From: Neolecta irregularis DAH-3
Taxonomy: Eukaryota; Ascomycota; Neolectomycetes; Neolectales; Neolectaceae
Assembly: GCA_001929475.1 (NCBI GenBank)
Contig: LXFE01000225.1
Coordinates: forward strand, 1 to 12,161
Direction: 5' to 3'
DNA: 12,161 nt
Shown here one piece after another: positions 1-8,627 of the stretch. How positions within the stretch are numbered: position 1 is the stretch's first letter; each line of letters opens with the position of its first letter. The notes under the pieces are model-generated. The model was not told the DNA's origin. It worked only from the letters and a program-made list of their open reading frames with translations, and searched no databases. The translations under genes and the position numbers were made by a program.

Positions 1-23
1 CCTCCCACAGTGTTGTGGATGGA

Positions 24-93
24 CCATGGACTTAATCCAGTCCATTAAAAGTCCATGGACTGGACTTGGAAAAAGCCTGGCCCATCATGGGCC
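24..93. repeat. Cluster of short perfect inverted repeats
   Basis: Three symmetric elements are packed into 70 bases. CCAGTCCAT (37-45) and ATGGACTGG (55-63) form a perfect 9-bp inverted repeat with a 9-nt spacer. The 12-bp palindrome AGTCCATGGACT lies at 50-61, and its half CCATGGACT also occurs at 24-32. GGCCCAT-C-ATGGGCC lies at 79-93. This density looks like the end of a small non-autonomous element or a hairpin-rich intergenic piece. No terminal partner or target-site duplication is visible because the window starts here. Confidence 0.6.
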
Positions 94-900
94 TAATTGG
101 TCATATCACGTGTTATTAGATTGGAGGATTTATCGCGTTTATCAAAGTGACAGGGAAAAAGCTCTGCTTGCTTCCTCATACTCCCTCGACTTCCTTTTGT
201 GACCAACTCTGTTCGCGACTCCATTTCCATCCACGCCCCCAGCCTTGGCATCTTCTGCTTGGGTCTTTCTTTCAGTCTGGTCAACAATCTCGGAATATTC
301 TCACGTATTGGATATTTTATTTTAGCTTCATGGAAGGATATTCGAACATCTAGAACTTCCCTTTTGGCTTGGTGTCGTGTTGATCCCCTGTTCCAGTTTA
401 GACTGAGAATATATGAAATTGGGTCATGTTTCATGACTATAGTGAACCATTCAACACACTTTCGAATCCATCAAGTTCTTTTTCTACATTTAAAAAAGAA
501 TTTATGGTCGCTCACGTCATACGGACTTACCTTTCGGAAAGTTCGTATTTCCAAATGATTTGCCAAATGATTTGCGGAAACCAGAAATCTTAATGATTGC
601 ACCTCAAACAAAATGCTCTTCAACCTTCCCAGTCAAAGAGAATCACGGCAACTTTATCTTTCAAGCGATACCCTCAATCATGAAACCACGTTGTCAAGTG
701 CAAGTCGTCTTCCTGGAATCGAATCACGATAGAATCCGTGTTCACGTTATACTGATGGAATAAAAATATCTACGAATGGCAGGAGAGCAAGTTTCTTTAA
801 TTAATTCATCTATCGGGTTCTTCATATCCCGCAACTTGATCCTTTGAACACAGCCCGATAAATTGACAGGGTGCGAGCTATCGTAACGGGCACACGGGAT
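94..900. other. Intergenic stretch with weak coding-like fragments
   Basis: I see no gene that I can support here. The + strand has a CT-rich run at about 165-265, like a fungal promoter or 5' UTR. One short + frame at 613-732 (ATG to TAG, 39 aa, Ser/Leu/Arg-rich) reads somewhat like protein, as does 524-597 in another frame. I could not link them with plausible GT-AG introns. A longer minus-strand frame at 93-434 and a plus-strand one at 199-558 have unremarkable composition and look accidental. The last 150 bases probably belong to the promoter of the gene that starts at 986. Confidence 0.5.
551..574. repeat. 12-bp perfect tandem duplication
   Basis: CCAAATGATTTG occurs twice back to back (551-562 and 563-574). 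It lies in a stretch without a confident gene. The small size suggests replication slippage. Confidence 0.85.
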
Positions 901-922
901 TGCGATAGTGGACCTGGGACTC

Positions 923-930
923 TATAAAAG
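923..930 (+). promoter_or_regulatory. TATA box of the small secreted protein gene
   Basis: TATAAAAG is a canonical TATA element 56 nt upstream of the ATG at 986, on the same strand. A tight TATA-to-ATG spacing is typical of strongly or conditionally expressed fungal secreted-protein genes. CTATCG and CGATAG form a loose inverted repeat just upstream, around 870-906. Confidence 0.7.
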
Positions 931-985
931 ATGAAGCATTTCCTTAAGTTTTTACCATCCATTGGATCTCATCAATTTCATTATC

Positions 986-1463
986 ATGCGATTCCTCAGT
1001 ACTTTTGCGACTTTTCTTGTCTTGTTCTTCAGTGTTTTGCCAGGTATATTCGTTCAAAGACTCATCTGAGTTGTAGTACTTGCTCTGCCAGCCACTGATT
1101 CCGTTACCAATGCTAAGCGAAGCACATGGGGGACCACCGTTAATCATTGTAACAACTGCGGGTATGCTTATGAAATATACTATGGCACGGTAGTAGGCTG
1201 TCTTGATCAAATCTGCAAGTTATCCTTAGTCTCAGTCTGACAGTCAAGCACAGTACTATGGGGATAACGACTGGGCTAATGTATCGAATCTATTTGGTCA
1301 ATTGAATAAAATCGTTTTGGAAGCCAGTAGTAGTTATGCTGGATATTCCAAAGAATGGCAGACCAACATTCGTTCCGTCGTTGACGAGTGGGATAATCAA
1401 TGTACAGGTACCTGTGCACTGGTTGCAAAACCCGCTATACAACAATGCTCCTATGCGTTGTAG
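986..1463 (+). CDS. Small secreted cysteine-containing protein (effector-like), unknown function
   Basis: Exon 1 (986-1043) encodes a clear signal peptide that begins MRFLSTFATFLVLFFSVLP. A 48-nt intron (1044-1091, GTATAT...GCCAG) restores the frame as ...LPATDSVTNAKRSTWG, so a Lys-Arg (Kex2-type) site lies at residues 28-29. Exon 2 (1092-1189) follows with HCNNCG, then a tyrosine-rich stretch. A second intron starts at 1190. Its acceptor is ambiguous: 1229, 1235 and 1253 all keep the frame, and 1253 has the best-placed CTGAC branch site. The last exon ends with TAG at 1461-1463 and contributes three more cysteines. Using acceptor 1253 the product is 121 aa. A competing model splices 1281-1323 and ends at 1512 in another frame, giving a different C terminus. 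I recognise no family. Secretion is well supported; the exact C-terminal half is not. Confidence 0.6.
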
Positions 1464-1775
1464 TGATTTGAAGTTGATCGGTGGTGTGATTAAGATTGGG
1501 AAGATTTGTTGAGATTGCATGTACAAGTCGTCTCTGAGAAATTGAATATCCTTTATTTTATCTATATGAAGTGTCCCACATGGGGTGAGCCTTGATATTC
1601 ATGCCATCGCTTGAGCACTCATTGAAATTGATTTCCTTTCTATGTGAGAGCATTCCTTTATGTCGTTTAAATTATCTTTCATTATTGTGCAACCCAAACA
1701 TCTATCATATTTTCCCATTCTCTAGAAAGAAATCAAGTGTTGTGACAAATATTTTCTTCGTTCCATGAAAATTCG
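1464..1775. other. Intergenic stretch downstream of the secreted-protein gene
   Basis: The first 49 bases may still be coding in the alternative frame of the upstream gene (stop TGA 1510-1512). The remainder is AT-rich, with stops in every frame at close spacing. It is best read as 3' UTR and spacer. I see no repeat, RNA gene or terminator hairpin of note. Confidence 0.5.
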
Positions 1776-1934
1776 TTAGTCAATATCTAAAATTTGTTTC
1801 TTATTCTCCTGTTTGCCCGGGTTTTCGACCTGCAGGTTGAACATAATATCTTCGATCTCCCGCGTAACTAGTGTTTGGCTGATGTTTATTGCAATTTGTC
1901 TGGACGTGCTTTCATGTTCTGCATTGCTCAACAT
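1776..1934 (-). CDS. Coding-like 52-aa ORF, unassigned
   Basis: On the minus strand, ATG at 1934 to TAA at 1776 encodes 52 aa that begin MLSNAEHESTSRQIAINI and end KKQILDID. The composition is charged and helix-like (VTREIEDIMFNLQVE) and reads like real protein, more so than the hydrophobic plus-strand frame opposite. It lies about 200 nt downstream of the GDH2 stop on the same strand. The frame upstream of the ATG also reads well (DADEPE before a TGA), so this may be the last exon of a small spliced gene. A 29-nt GTGAGA...GCAG segment would keep the frame but is shorter than any well-supported intron here. I do not recognise the product. It could also be an accidental frame. Confidence 0.3.
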   Translation of the reverse strand: MLSNAEHESTSRQIAINISQTLVTREIEDIMFNLQVENPGKQENKKQILDID

Positions 1935-2132
1935 TTGCCAGTCTCACTCAGGTTCATCTGCATCATGTATATTTAGGCTCACTTATGCGATGGATTTACT
2001 CTATTTTTCGCTTCTAGACCATATGTTGATTAATAGTATCGTTGAATTCCTACTTATGTTTTCCATATATCGAAAATGATTGATATCTCCCTGTCTTTGA
2101 GATTATCATAGCTTCTTCCATGCTTCCTCTAT

Positions 2133-5100
2133 CTAGATAACACTCATAAATTTATAGAAATTCACGACATTGGCACCTGGCGTTCCAAGCCCATAAGTAT
2201 AAATAAACCTTGAAAGTTAGAATCAGACCCAGCTGAGAAATTTACCTGCTAGCAACATACGCTGCAAACATACTTCGTTGATAACTCTCAGGAAGTCGCT
2301 GTATAACAGTCTCAACACCAACTCTCTCAATCAATGTCTTTGGCAACAATTTCGTGAAGACTGAATACCGAGCCTTTTTATCGGCAAGCAGATCAGTCTT
2401 TTCTAACTCAGCACGAAGTTCTACAATGGCAGTTGATAAATCATCGCTGAGTAACGTTCGAGATTTTTTAGTTGCAATGTGCGCTTTTTCGATTGCTGCG
2501 AATTCTGATGCTGCATTTGCGATGATAATATTTTTGATGTCTTCAACATAAGATTCGTAATAATCTGTCGCAGCGTGGTTTTGGAAACACATCAGAGAAT
2601 CGTATTCTGCATCATCTAAGGCAAGACCAGCAAGAACTTCAAGGGATGAACTTGTTACGCCACCCTTAAACATTAATACGATTCCTGGGAGATGAATATG
2701 CCTTATTTGCACTGGCGTCTTTAAAGAGGACAACCCTGTGCTTCTCAAGGAACAGTCGGGCTTCCTGAGTGATAAAAAGATTTGCTCCTTCAACGATATA
2801 CTTGAAGTGAGGCTTTCCATCTGCTCCAAAAAGTTTCCGGACATTGCTCATATTAATGCTCTCAGGCCGACCACCACATGGAACAAAGATATCTGAGGTA
2901 ACTCGAAGATGGAAGGCATCTCTGAATGATACGCCATCCGGAATTATTTCACCAGCTATTTATCAGTCAGAAGATAACAACAACTTTACAGGGAAGTTTG
3001 ATGTCAACGTCTTCAACCATGATCTTGTAGCCTCCTTTTCCAAGCTTCTCTTTATCGAAATGAGAAACCATGCTTCGAGCTTTTGCAAGCCGTACGAGCT
3101 CTGCTCGATCAAGTCCATTTGGATCATACACAACACCAGATCCATCAACCACACCAATCGTCTTATCCTTGCTCAACAAGATTTCGTCTGCACATTTAGC
3201 ATCCACTATTGAATTGCAAAATCTCACTCGATCCAAGATCCCCATCCGGACCACCCGTTTGAACTTTCGTTACCTGAGTCTCATCAAGTCCGAATTGTTT
3301 ATAGATTCCCAAGATATATTGACGAATCGAAAGACTAGTCATTCCATAGACGTCATGAGGAATTCCACCTAGGGTTGATGCCGATTTCCCGGTGGTGAAT
3401 GAATTCCACCAAGGCGCACCTCGATATCGTGCGTGCATGGCTGCCCAATCCATGAATTCTGCAGTGTTCTCATCTGGGCCGAGAAAAATTATTTCAGGTT
3501 TCTTGTAAAGGTCGATAATAGGCTAATCGATTAGGAAAGACAAGGTCTGTGTTGATACATCTTTAATCCCGGCAGATTCACCTCTAAGAAGAAGATCAAG
3601 CATGACGTCGCAGTATTTTTGGAAAGCAATAAAAGCTTTGTCTTGTTCTTCGGCGTCAAGTAGGATAATCCCTTTCGAACCACCCTCAGGGATGTCCTTA
3701 TTTTTTCGTTGTTGAGTAGCAGCTAAACTGGTTGATTAGAACTGGTTTAGCAAAGGATTAAACGCGTAGTTTTCATCAAAACAGTTACGCAGATTGATAG
3801 AATATGCTTCACGATTGCGACTCTTAACGACCCGAACACCACCCCGTGCAACATCCTTGAGACGTAAATGGAATCCTCTAAACTCCGCTCCGACAAACAT
3901 AAACATTCCAAATAGTTTCTGGGGATATTCAACCTCGGGGAGAAAGGCGGGGTCCAATCGGAATCCGAATGCGACTTTTGTGGGTTGGTAAAAATTGGTC
4001 TTGAGGATATGTTTGTTAAAGACCAGGAAAGACTCGAGAACAAGAAATTCATCGCTATTTTTGGCAACTCGCTTCAGATGAATATGAAGTTCTTGGTCTG
4101 TAAGAGGATGCGACGTTTGGAGACGTTGGTAGGAGAGAGTGGGTCCGAGTTCTCCGCTTCGAGGGTCTACGTAATGCGTCATAGCAAAGTTAACATAGAG
4201 AAGTTTAATCAGCTCAGGATATCGCATGATGATTTCAAGGATGTACTCTCGGGTGAAAGTGTCCTGACGAAGACGCTTCTTGATGTTATTGAGGACTTCT
4301 TGATGACCCGGGTCATCTGAATTTAGTATTCGAACAAGACTGGTATACTCATTTCCTAAACGATTCAAGAAATGCTGAGCGAATATCCATCCGATATGTG
4401 CGTATACAGTCTCCTGCAAACTCAGTTGCCGCTTCTGAAAAAGAGGTTGCAGTGGTGAATTGGGATGACAGAACATAAGTGATGCATCCTTCATGACCTG
4501 ATAGATGCTTTCCTCGATAGGTATAGTAGTCCGTGAAGCATGTGCGGGGCTAAGACAAATAAGGACGATCGTTACGCCATTGCTGAACTGTTCGACGTAT
4601 TTTCGGCTACTCGTGAGTTCCCAGGCGTGGTAAGTATCACTGAGCTTTGAAAAGAAATTCTTTGTGGTCTTATGTCGGTATGCAACGACAAGTCGTTTCT
4701 CTCGGGAACCCTCAACGTCGAAAACATCAATGACTGGGCCTGATCGTGTCAAGACAACGTTCATCAATCTTTGATAAATATCGAGGATGTTTTGGCTTGC
4801 CTTTTTGAGAAATGTCTTGTCAGAGACAGATTTGATGTCGACTTGCTCGAGGTTCTCGGGCACATCAGACTGGACAAAATCGCACTTCTTCACAAAATAG
4901 CATCGAAGTTGATTCTCGGTATTGTCCGAAACGGGCCCTGGTGAGCAGTAAGTTTCGAGCCTGTAGGCAAGAGACTTGGAGGAGTTGTTGAGATACTTCT
5001 CATCAATCCTTAAGCAATCAATACGAGCAGAGTATGTTTCTTCCATACCTCTTCTCATACTGAGGACCGCCGACGACGGAGACTCCTGGCCTTGCTGTCA

Positions 5101-5580
5101 ATATGTAGACTGCAGACTCATCAATCTCGCGATTCAGTTTAATGTCGAAACTTTTGGAGTTGCGAGAAAAAGCCGAAACCTTTGCACTGTACAAAGCGAG
5201 AATATGGTTTGCAATGGTTTCGACACTGCTTGTTTGAAAATACATGTCTTTGTGTGAGAATTTCGACATGACAGTCAGACATACCGTCAATACCAAGGTT
5301 GGAATAGAACCAAGCGACTTCTGAAATGACCAAAGACTGTGGGATAAAGCCCATGTTTAAAACGATATCGGTGACCTCTGTCATTTGCTCTGCTTTACCC
5401 TGGCTGGTGAATTGATTGTGTCGCGAGAAAACTCACCTCGTAGACATTGGTCTCGTATGGTTTTTCGGCTTTCATATGATGGTTATAGTCGGCCATTCCG
5501 GGAACATGGGCATTTGGGGTGCTTGTTCCGCTAGTACGTGTGGGAAATGCAATGGAGGAGGAGCCGTTGGGAACGGTCAT
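2133..5580 (-). CDS. GDH2: NAD-specific glutamate dehydrogenase (large 115-kDa class), 10 exons
   Basis: This cytosolic enzyme oxidises glutamate to 2-oxoglutarate and ammonium with NAD+ (EC 1.4.1.2), for growth on glutamate and nitrogen recycling. Exons: 5437-5580, 5285-5399, 5049-5247, 3764-5008, 3559-3727, 3228-3522, 2990-3187, 2702-2955, 2246-2664 and 2133-2208. They sum to 3114 nt, or 1037 aa, the expected length for the fungal family. All nine introns are 34-40 nt, and phases agree at every junction. Family landmarks: DDMYFQTSSVETIANHIL near residue 85, QLRCYFVKKCDFV, ARGGVRV (540-545), the nucleotide-site motif TGGPDGDLGSNEIL (713-726), FVPCGGRP (812-819) and KDASANKGGVTSSS (from 867). 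The first ATG fits the N-terminal extension MTVPNGSSSIAF. The C terminus is slightly shorter than in yeast. No frameshift or internal stop remains after splicing. The intron at 2665-2701 is GC-AG. Confidence 0.96.
2665..2701 (-). other. GDH2: GC-AG intron of GDH2 (37 nt)
   Basis: The donor reads AAG|GCATAT and the acceptor GTTTAAG|GGT, with TATTAAT as a likely branch site. Removing these 37 nt restores the invariant KDASANK|GGVTSSS motif. No GT donor in the neighbourhood does so. Without splicing the frame ends within about 20 codons. Confidence 0.88.
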
Positions 5581-5827
5581 TGTGAATTGAGGAAGAGGAA
5601 ATGAGAGAGGAGCTTCTGGTGGGTGAGGCTTTTAAATGACCAATACTGCAAAAAAGGGCGGATGACAAGGTCACGCTACCAGCTTGCGATCATATCGGCG
5701 CGCATGGCGACATGATCCAGATTTAGTTTCTCCTTTTCATTCTTGTTTTTGTTTGTATTTTCTGTCTATGGTCTGCGGAATTTTATACTGTGATTGATGG
5801 AGCTGTAACACCGTCCTCGGGCTTTCT
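5581..5827. promoter_or_regulatory. Upstream region of GDH2, possibly shared with a plus-strand gene
   Basis: The bases just before the GDH2 ATG, read on the minus strand, are a CT-rich leader (TTCCTCTTCCTCAATTCACA then ATG), typical of a fungal 5' UTR. There is a TTTAAA at 5630-5635 but no clear TATA box. About 250 nt separate the GDH2 start from the first plausible plus-strand ATG at 5828, so this may be a bidirectional promoter. I could not assign specific regulator sites. Confidence 0.45.
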
Positions 5828-6692
5828 ATGCTGCGAAATTCCTGGCTGCCGCTGTCCAGAGATCTTCTGTGCATGTTCAAAAGAGCGCCTGTTACCTCTG
5901 TTCAACAAGCTTTAAGAAGCTAGCCTTTCTGAGGGCATTCAGCTCTTCGTTCAAGACTCGGCCGATTTCTTATGACGGGAGGATGGGTCAGCTGCGAGTC
6001 TACATCACGCTTGGCGGCGGTCACATTGTTAGCGAAGGGATATATCCTGTCTTGCAACGTTCCACCATTTCTCTCATGAGCGTCGCGAGGAACTCTAAGC
6101 CCCGTCTTCCTTCCATGTAGGGATGTGAGAGAATCGGGACTATTCGGGAGCCTCAATGCTGGTGAACTTGCCGCAATTCGAGTTATTGACTCCCTCGGAG
6201 AAATCTTTATAACCTCCGATTGATGATTCTCTTAAAACGGCCACCATCCAAAGTACATACATCCACTTGCTCCACTGGTTTCACTGGTTTCACTAACTCC
6301 GATGAAAAACATTGGTCGGAGGGTTCAGCCCTACTGCCAATTCATGGGGTTCGCCATGGGATAATAAGCCTCCTTCTCCTTTTTTGTGGCAGCCAGTATA
6401 TTAGGAATTCGAGGAGGATGTGTTGTTTTTTATTAGAGGTCCCCCCAAAAATATAATTTCTCACACATTAGGAGAAGGAAATCGGCGCCAGCTTAGATCA
6501 TGGGAACTATTTGGTGATGAAGAAGAAGGTGAACAGTTAGGTCTTCGCTTTACTAGTGTTTTTGAGAAGAATTCTCGAATTGAGGAACCGAAACTACGTA
6601 AAATACAGGACCGGATGCTTGCAATTGATGATGGGGGATTGTTATTCACAGGTTTCATGGCGCAGATTTTATGTGTTCCAAACGCAAAGTAA
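5828..6692 (+). pseudogene. Unidentified plus-strand gene, probably broken or with unresolved introns
   Basis: Several coding-like stretches lie on one strand between GDH2 and the nucleoporin. At 5828 and 5869, two frames give N termini like mitochondrial presequences (MLRNSWLPLSRDLL; LAFLRAFSSSFKTRP). From about 6130 a single frame carries readable protein to a TAA at 6690-6692: MLVNLPQFELLTPSEKSL, then PPIDDSLKTATIQ, then SPTANSWGSPWDNKPPSPF, then EFEEDVLFFIRGPPKN, then about 70 more residues that end VPNAK. A good intron (6253-6321, GTACAT donor, CACTAAC branch) keeps this frame. It is interrupted by TAA at 6210-6212 and TAG at 6402-6404. I found no GT-AG intron that removes them, apart from a 41-nt candidate at 6396-6436 that changes the frame of the upstream exon. 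Each stop is one C-to-T change from a glutamine codon. I do not recognise the family. Confidence 0.4.
6405..6692 (+). CDS. 3' coding segment of the unidentified plus-strand gene
   Basis: This is the most convincing part of the plus-strand gene: 95 codons open to TAA at 6690-6692. It includes SHTLGEGNRRQLRSWELFG, an acidic run (GDEEEGEQ), a charged helix-like stretch (SRIEEPKLRKIQDRM) and a more hydrophobic end (DDGGLLFTGFMAQIL). The true exon may begin at 6437, after a T-rich acceptor (TTTTTTATTAG). It is convergent with the nucleoporin gene, whose stop lies 80 nt further on. I have no family assignment. Confidence 0.5.
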   Translation, partial: EFEEDVLFFIRGPPKNIISHTLGEGNRRQLRSWELFGDEEEGEQLGLRFTSVFEKNSRIEEPKLRKIQDRMLAIDDGGLLFTGFMAQILCVPNAK

Positions 6693-6772
6693 ATGTTCTT
6701 AGCTAGTTGTAATATATGGAATTGAATTTCAGTTAATCAAAATATTAGTACACATCAACTTCCAAAACCGAG

Positions 6773-8420
6773 TCACTGCTGCGCTTTCTTGATGGCTTCA
6801 AGGAAATCACTGGCCATTTCAGGCGTTTTTATCCGTAGAGCCCATTGCTCGATACCTGACTCTGTGGCAACTGGTACACGAATATAAGTCTTCTCCATTC
6901 TATAAGTTAAATTTTTGTTGATCCAGGCATTCTGCATAGTCGGCAGGGCGAAAGCAAGGAGAATACATACCATGATTATTTTCCCATTTCCTTCCACTCG
7001 ACAGATTATACGACCCTTTCCAGTTTTCGAGTTTAAGTTGACTTTTGAAATCCCGACACCTTGCAATTCAAGATGACCATTTATATATTTAGTGACTTTT
7101 GTTCTGCCAGAATAAATCGTCTCTTCGTCTTCTTCGCCCTCTCCTTTTGCTAGAGCCAAGTCTTCTTTCTTTGAATCTTCGTCTTTCGACTCTTTATCAT
7201 CGCTACTGTCATTTTCCTCGTCCTTTTCAGGGGAAGGTTCGGTTTTTGGCTGAGGAGTGAACGAGAATCCCACATCAGAGCTCTTGAATGTGTTGGGAAC
7301 TGATTCTGAGCTTGATATTGGGTTCGCGAAGGAAAATGTGGGGGCAGATCCAAACTTGATACCACGTCCGGGTGTCCAACTGAAGTTTCCTGCAGGGTTT
7401 GAAGGCGTGCTGCTTTCGGCTTTCGGCTTTTCTGACTTATCATCTGTTGTCTTTGAGCTTTCAAATGAGAAGCTTGGTTTATTCTCAGGCGCTTTGAAGA
7501 CGAATGGAGGGCCAGAAACAGAGGTGGGAGGCGGTTCAGATTTCGTTGTTGTGGAGCCAAAAGTGAATGGTGAGATTGTAGGCTTATCTGTTTTGGAAGG
7601 ATTAAAGGTAAAGACAGGCGGATTATCGCTCTTTACTGATATGCCAAACACAGAAGAGGGTTTATCTTCAGCTGATTCTCGATTCGCAGATCCGAAAGAA
7701 AAAGGAGTTTCTGGGAGAGACTCGCTAGCTGTATATCCGGACGCTCTAAATAACGAGTCAGCTGTTGGGGATTTGAATCGAAATTCAGGAATATTTTGCG
7801 GCACAGTCTCATTTTTATCTAGCAATGGTGTGGATGGGCCGCTGCTCTTTGGAGATTCAATCTCGTTGTAAAATTCCTGGTATTCCGCTGTAGCTTTTCG
7901 CAGATCCACAAAATTATCCGCTTCAACTGCTGCCCGGACACATTCTTTAAAATGATGATTTAGTCCACGGATCTTCAGTAAACGGTCATATTCCGGATTA
8001 TCTTGCGGTGTTGGCAGCGGCTATGAAATCAGAAAAATATACAGAATTCTAGTTACTGTAGATATTCCTGAGTTGGCTAATGAGGCAAATGGATTTGAAG
8101 ATGTTTGTGGTTTCTGGAAAGGGTTGATTTGAGAAAAATTGTCCTGCAATCGGGATCAGTGAATATTTGACAAAGATAGCGAGCATCTCCCACCTTCCTT
8201 CGGCTTTTTGGCATGGCAATTCTGGACCGGTTAGCTACATTCCACTTCATTTGGGCTTACTTTCGTGAAGCCATTTGAGCGGCGGATGCTACTTCAGGCT
8301 TCTCTTCAGAACGATCTCGCTCATCACCAGGCTTTTCCAGTTAGGAAAGCTTCATTCACTTGGTTGGCATACATCAAAGTCATCTTTAGTAAGTTGGTTT
8401 TTAGCTTGTCTTTTGGACAT
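6773..8420 (-). CDS. NUP2: Nup2/Nup50-type nucleoporin with C-terminal Ran-binding domain, 6 exons
   Basis: This mobile nuclear-basket FG nucleoporin binds importin-alpha through its N terminus and Ran-GTP through its C terminus, promoting cargo release and importin-alpha recycling. Exons: 8373-8420, 8261-8331, 8194-8221, 8057-8143, 6971-8020 and 6773-6931 (1443 nt, 480 aa). Introns are 41, 39, 50, 36 and 39 nt, all phase-consistent. The N terminus MSKRQAKNQLTKDDFD, followed by EVASAAQMASRKIAMPKSRRK (19-49 region), matches the Nup50/Nup2 pattern of a KR start, LT-x-D and a basic cluster. Residues 79-140 hold the helical RGLNHHFKECVRAAVE segment. The centre is Ser/Pro/Thr-rich with few true FG motifs (FSFG about 185, VFG about 202, FTFG about 230, KFG about 300) and many degenerate FxF ones. 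An acidic run covers 343-377. The Ran-binding domain spans about 374-480 (YSGRTKV, GKGRIICRVEG, YIRVPV, WALRIKTPEMASDFLEAI). Confidence 0.93.
6932..6970 (-). other. NUP2: 39-nt in-frame intron inside the Ran-binding domain
   Basis: The donor is ATG|GTATGT and the acceptor ACTATGCAG|AAT, with CGACTAT as a possible branch site. Its length is a multiple of three and it has no stop, so the unspliced frame stays open and adds 13 mostly hydrophobic residues (VCILLAFALPTMQ). Splicing gives GNGKIIM|NAWINKNLTY, which fits the domain, so it is called an intron. Confidence 0.85.
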
Positions 8421-8627
8421 TTCGTAGTCGAGATGGTTGTAAAGAACGGAAATTAGCTTTCGTCGGCGAAACATTCTCCCCCTGTACCCAACCGCCGCAA
8501 CATAGATTCAACAGCAAGGATTTCTATATACGATATGAGAACAAGCCAATTTCATTTTCATAATTCTTTGGGCCTTGTACTATTCTTTGTATCTTTCATA
8601 GAAAGATTAATTAAGTAACCGTGCGGC
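8421..8627. promoter_or_regulatory. Likely divergent promoter between the nucleoporin and a plus-strand gene
   Basis: These 207 nt lie between the nucleoporin start codon at 8420 (minus) and a candidate plus-strand ATG at 8628. They are AT-rich with a TTAATTAA stretch at 8607-8614. I see no clear TATA box or named operator. Confidence 0.35.

Noticed and set aside
93-434. Minus-strand 113-aa ORF and plus-strand 119-aa ORF (199-558) near the left end
   Set aside because: Their composition is unlike protein and they lack any motif, signal peptide, intron support or promoter.
944-1526. Minus-strand ORFs (944-1210 and 1290-1526)
   Set aside because: They lie opposite the spliced plus-strand secreted gene, which has a TATA box, a signal peptide and consistent exon phases.
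3747-4067. Second minus-strand frame inside GDH2
   Set aside because: It overlaps exon 4 of GDH2, whose frame matches the family throughout.
2242-5058. GDH2 as a pseudogene with many frameshifts and stops
   Set aside because: Every interruption coincides with a 34-40 nt GT-AG (one GC-AG) intron whose removal restores phase and conserved motifs over 1037 codons.
5920-6156. Minus-strand 78-aa ORF
   Set aside because: It is probably antisense to the plus-strand mitochondrial-presequence-like region and has no promoter or motif. The plus strand is only slightly better, so this rejection is tentative.
7150-7560. Minus-strand ORF of 136 aa rich in Gln/Arg/Lys
   Set aside because: It is a shifted-frame shadow of the nucleoporin exon.
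7257-7871. Long plus-strand ORF of 204 aa
   Set aside because: It lies antisense to the Ser/Pro-rich centre of the nucleoporin, where biased codons keep the opposite strand open. The minus-strand gene has domain support.
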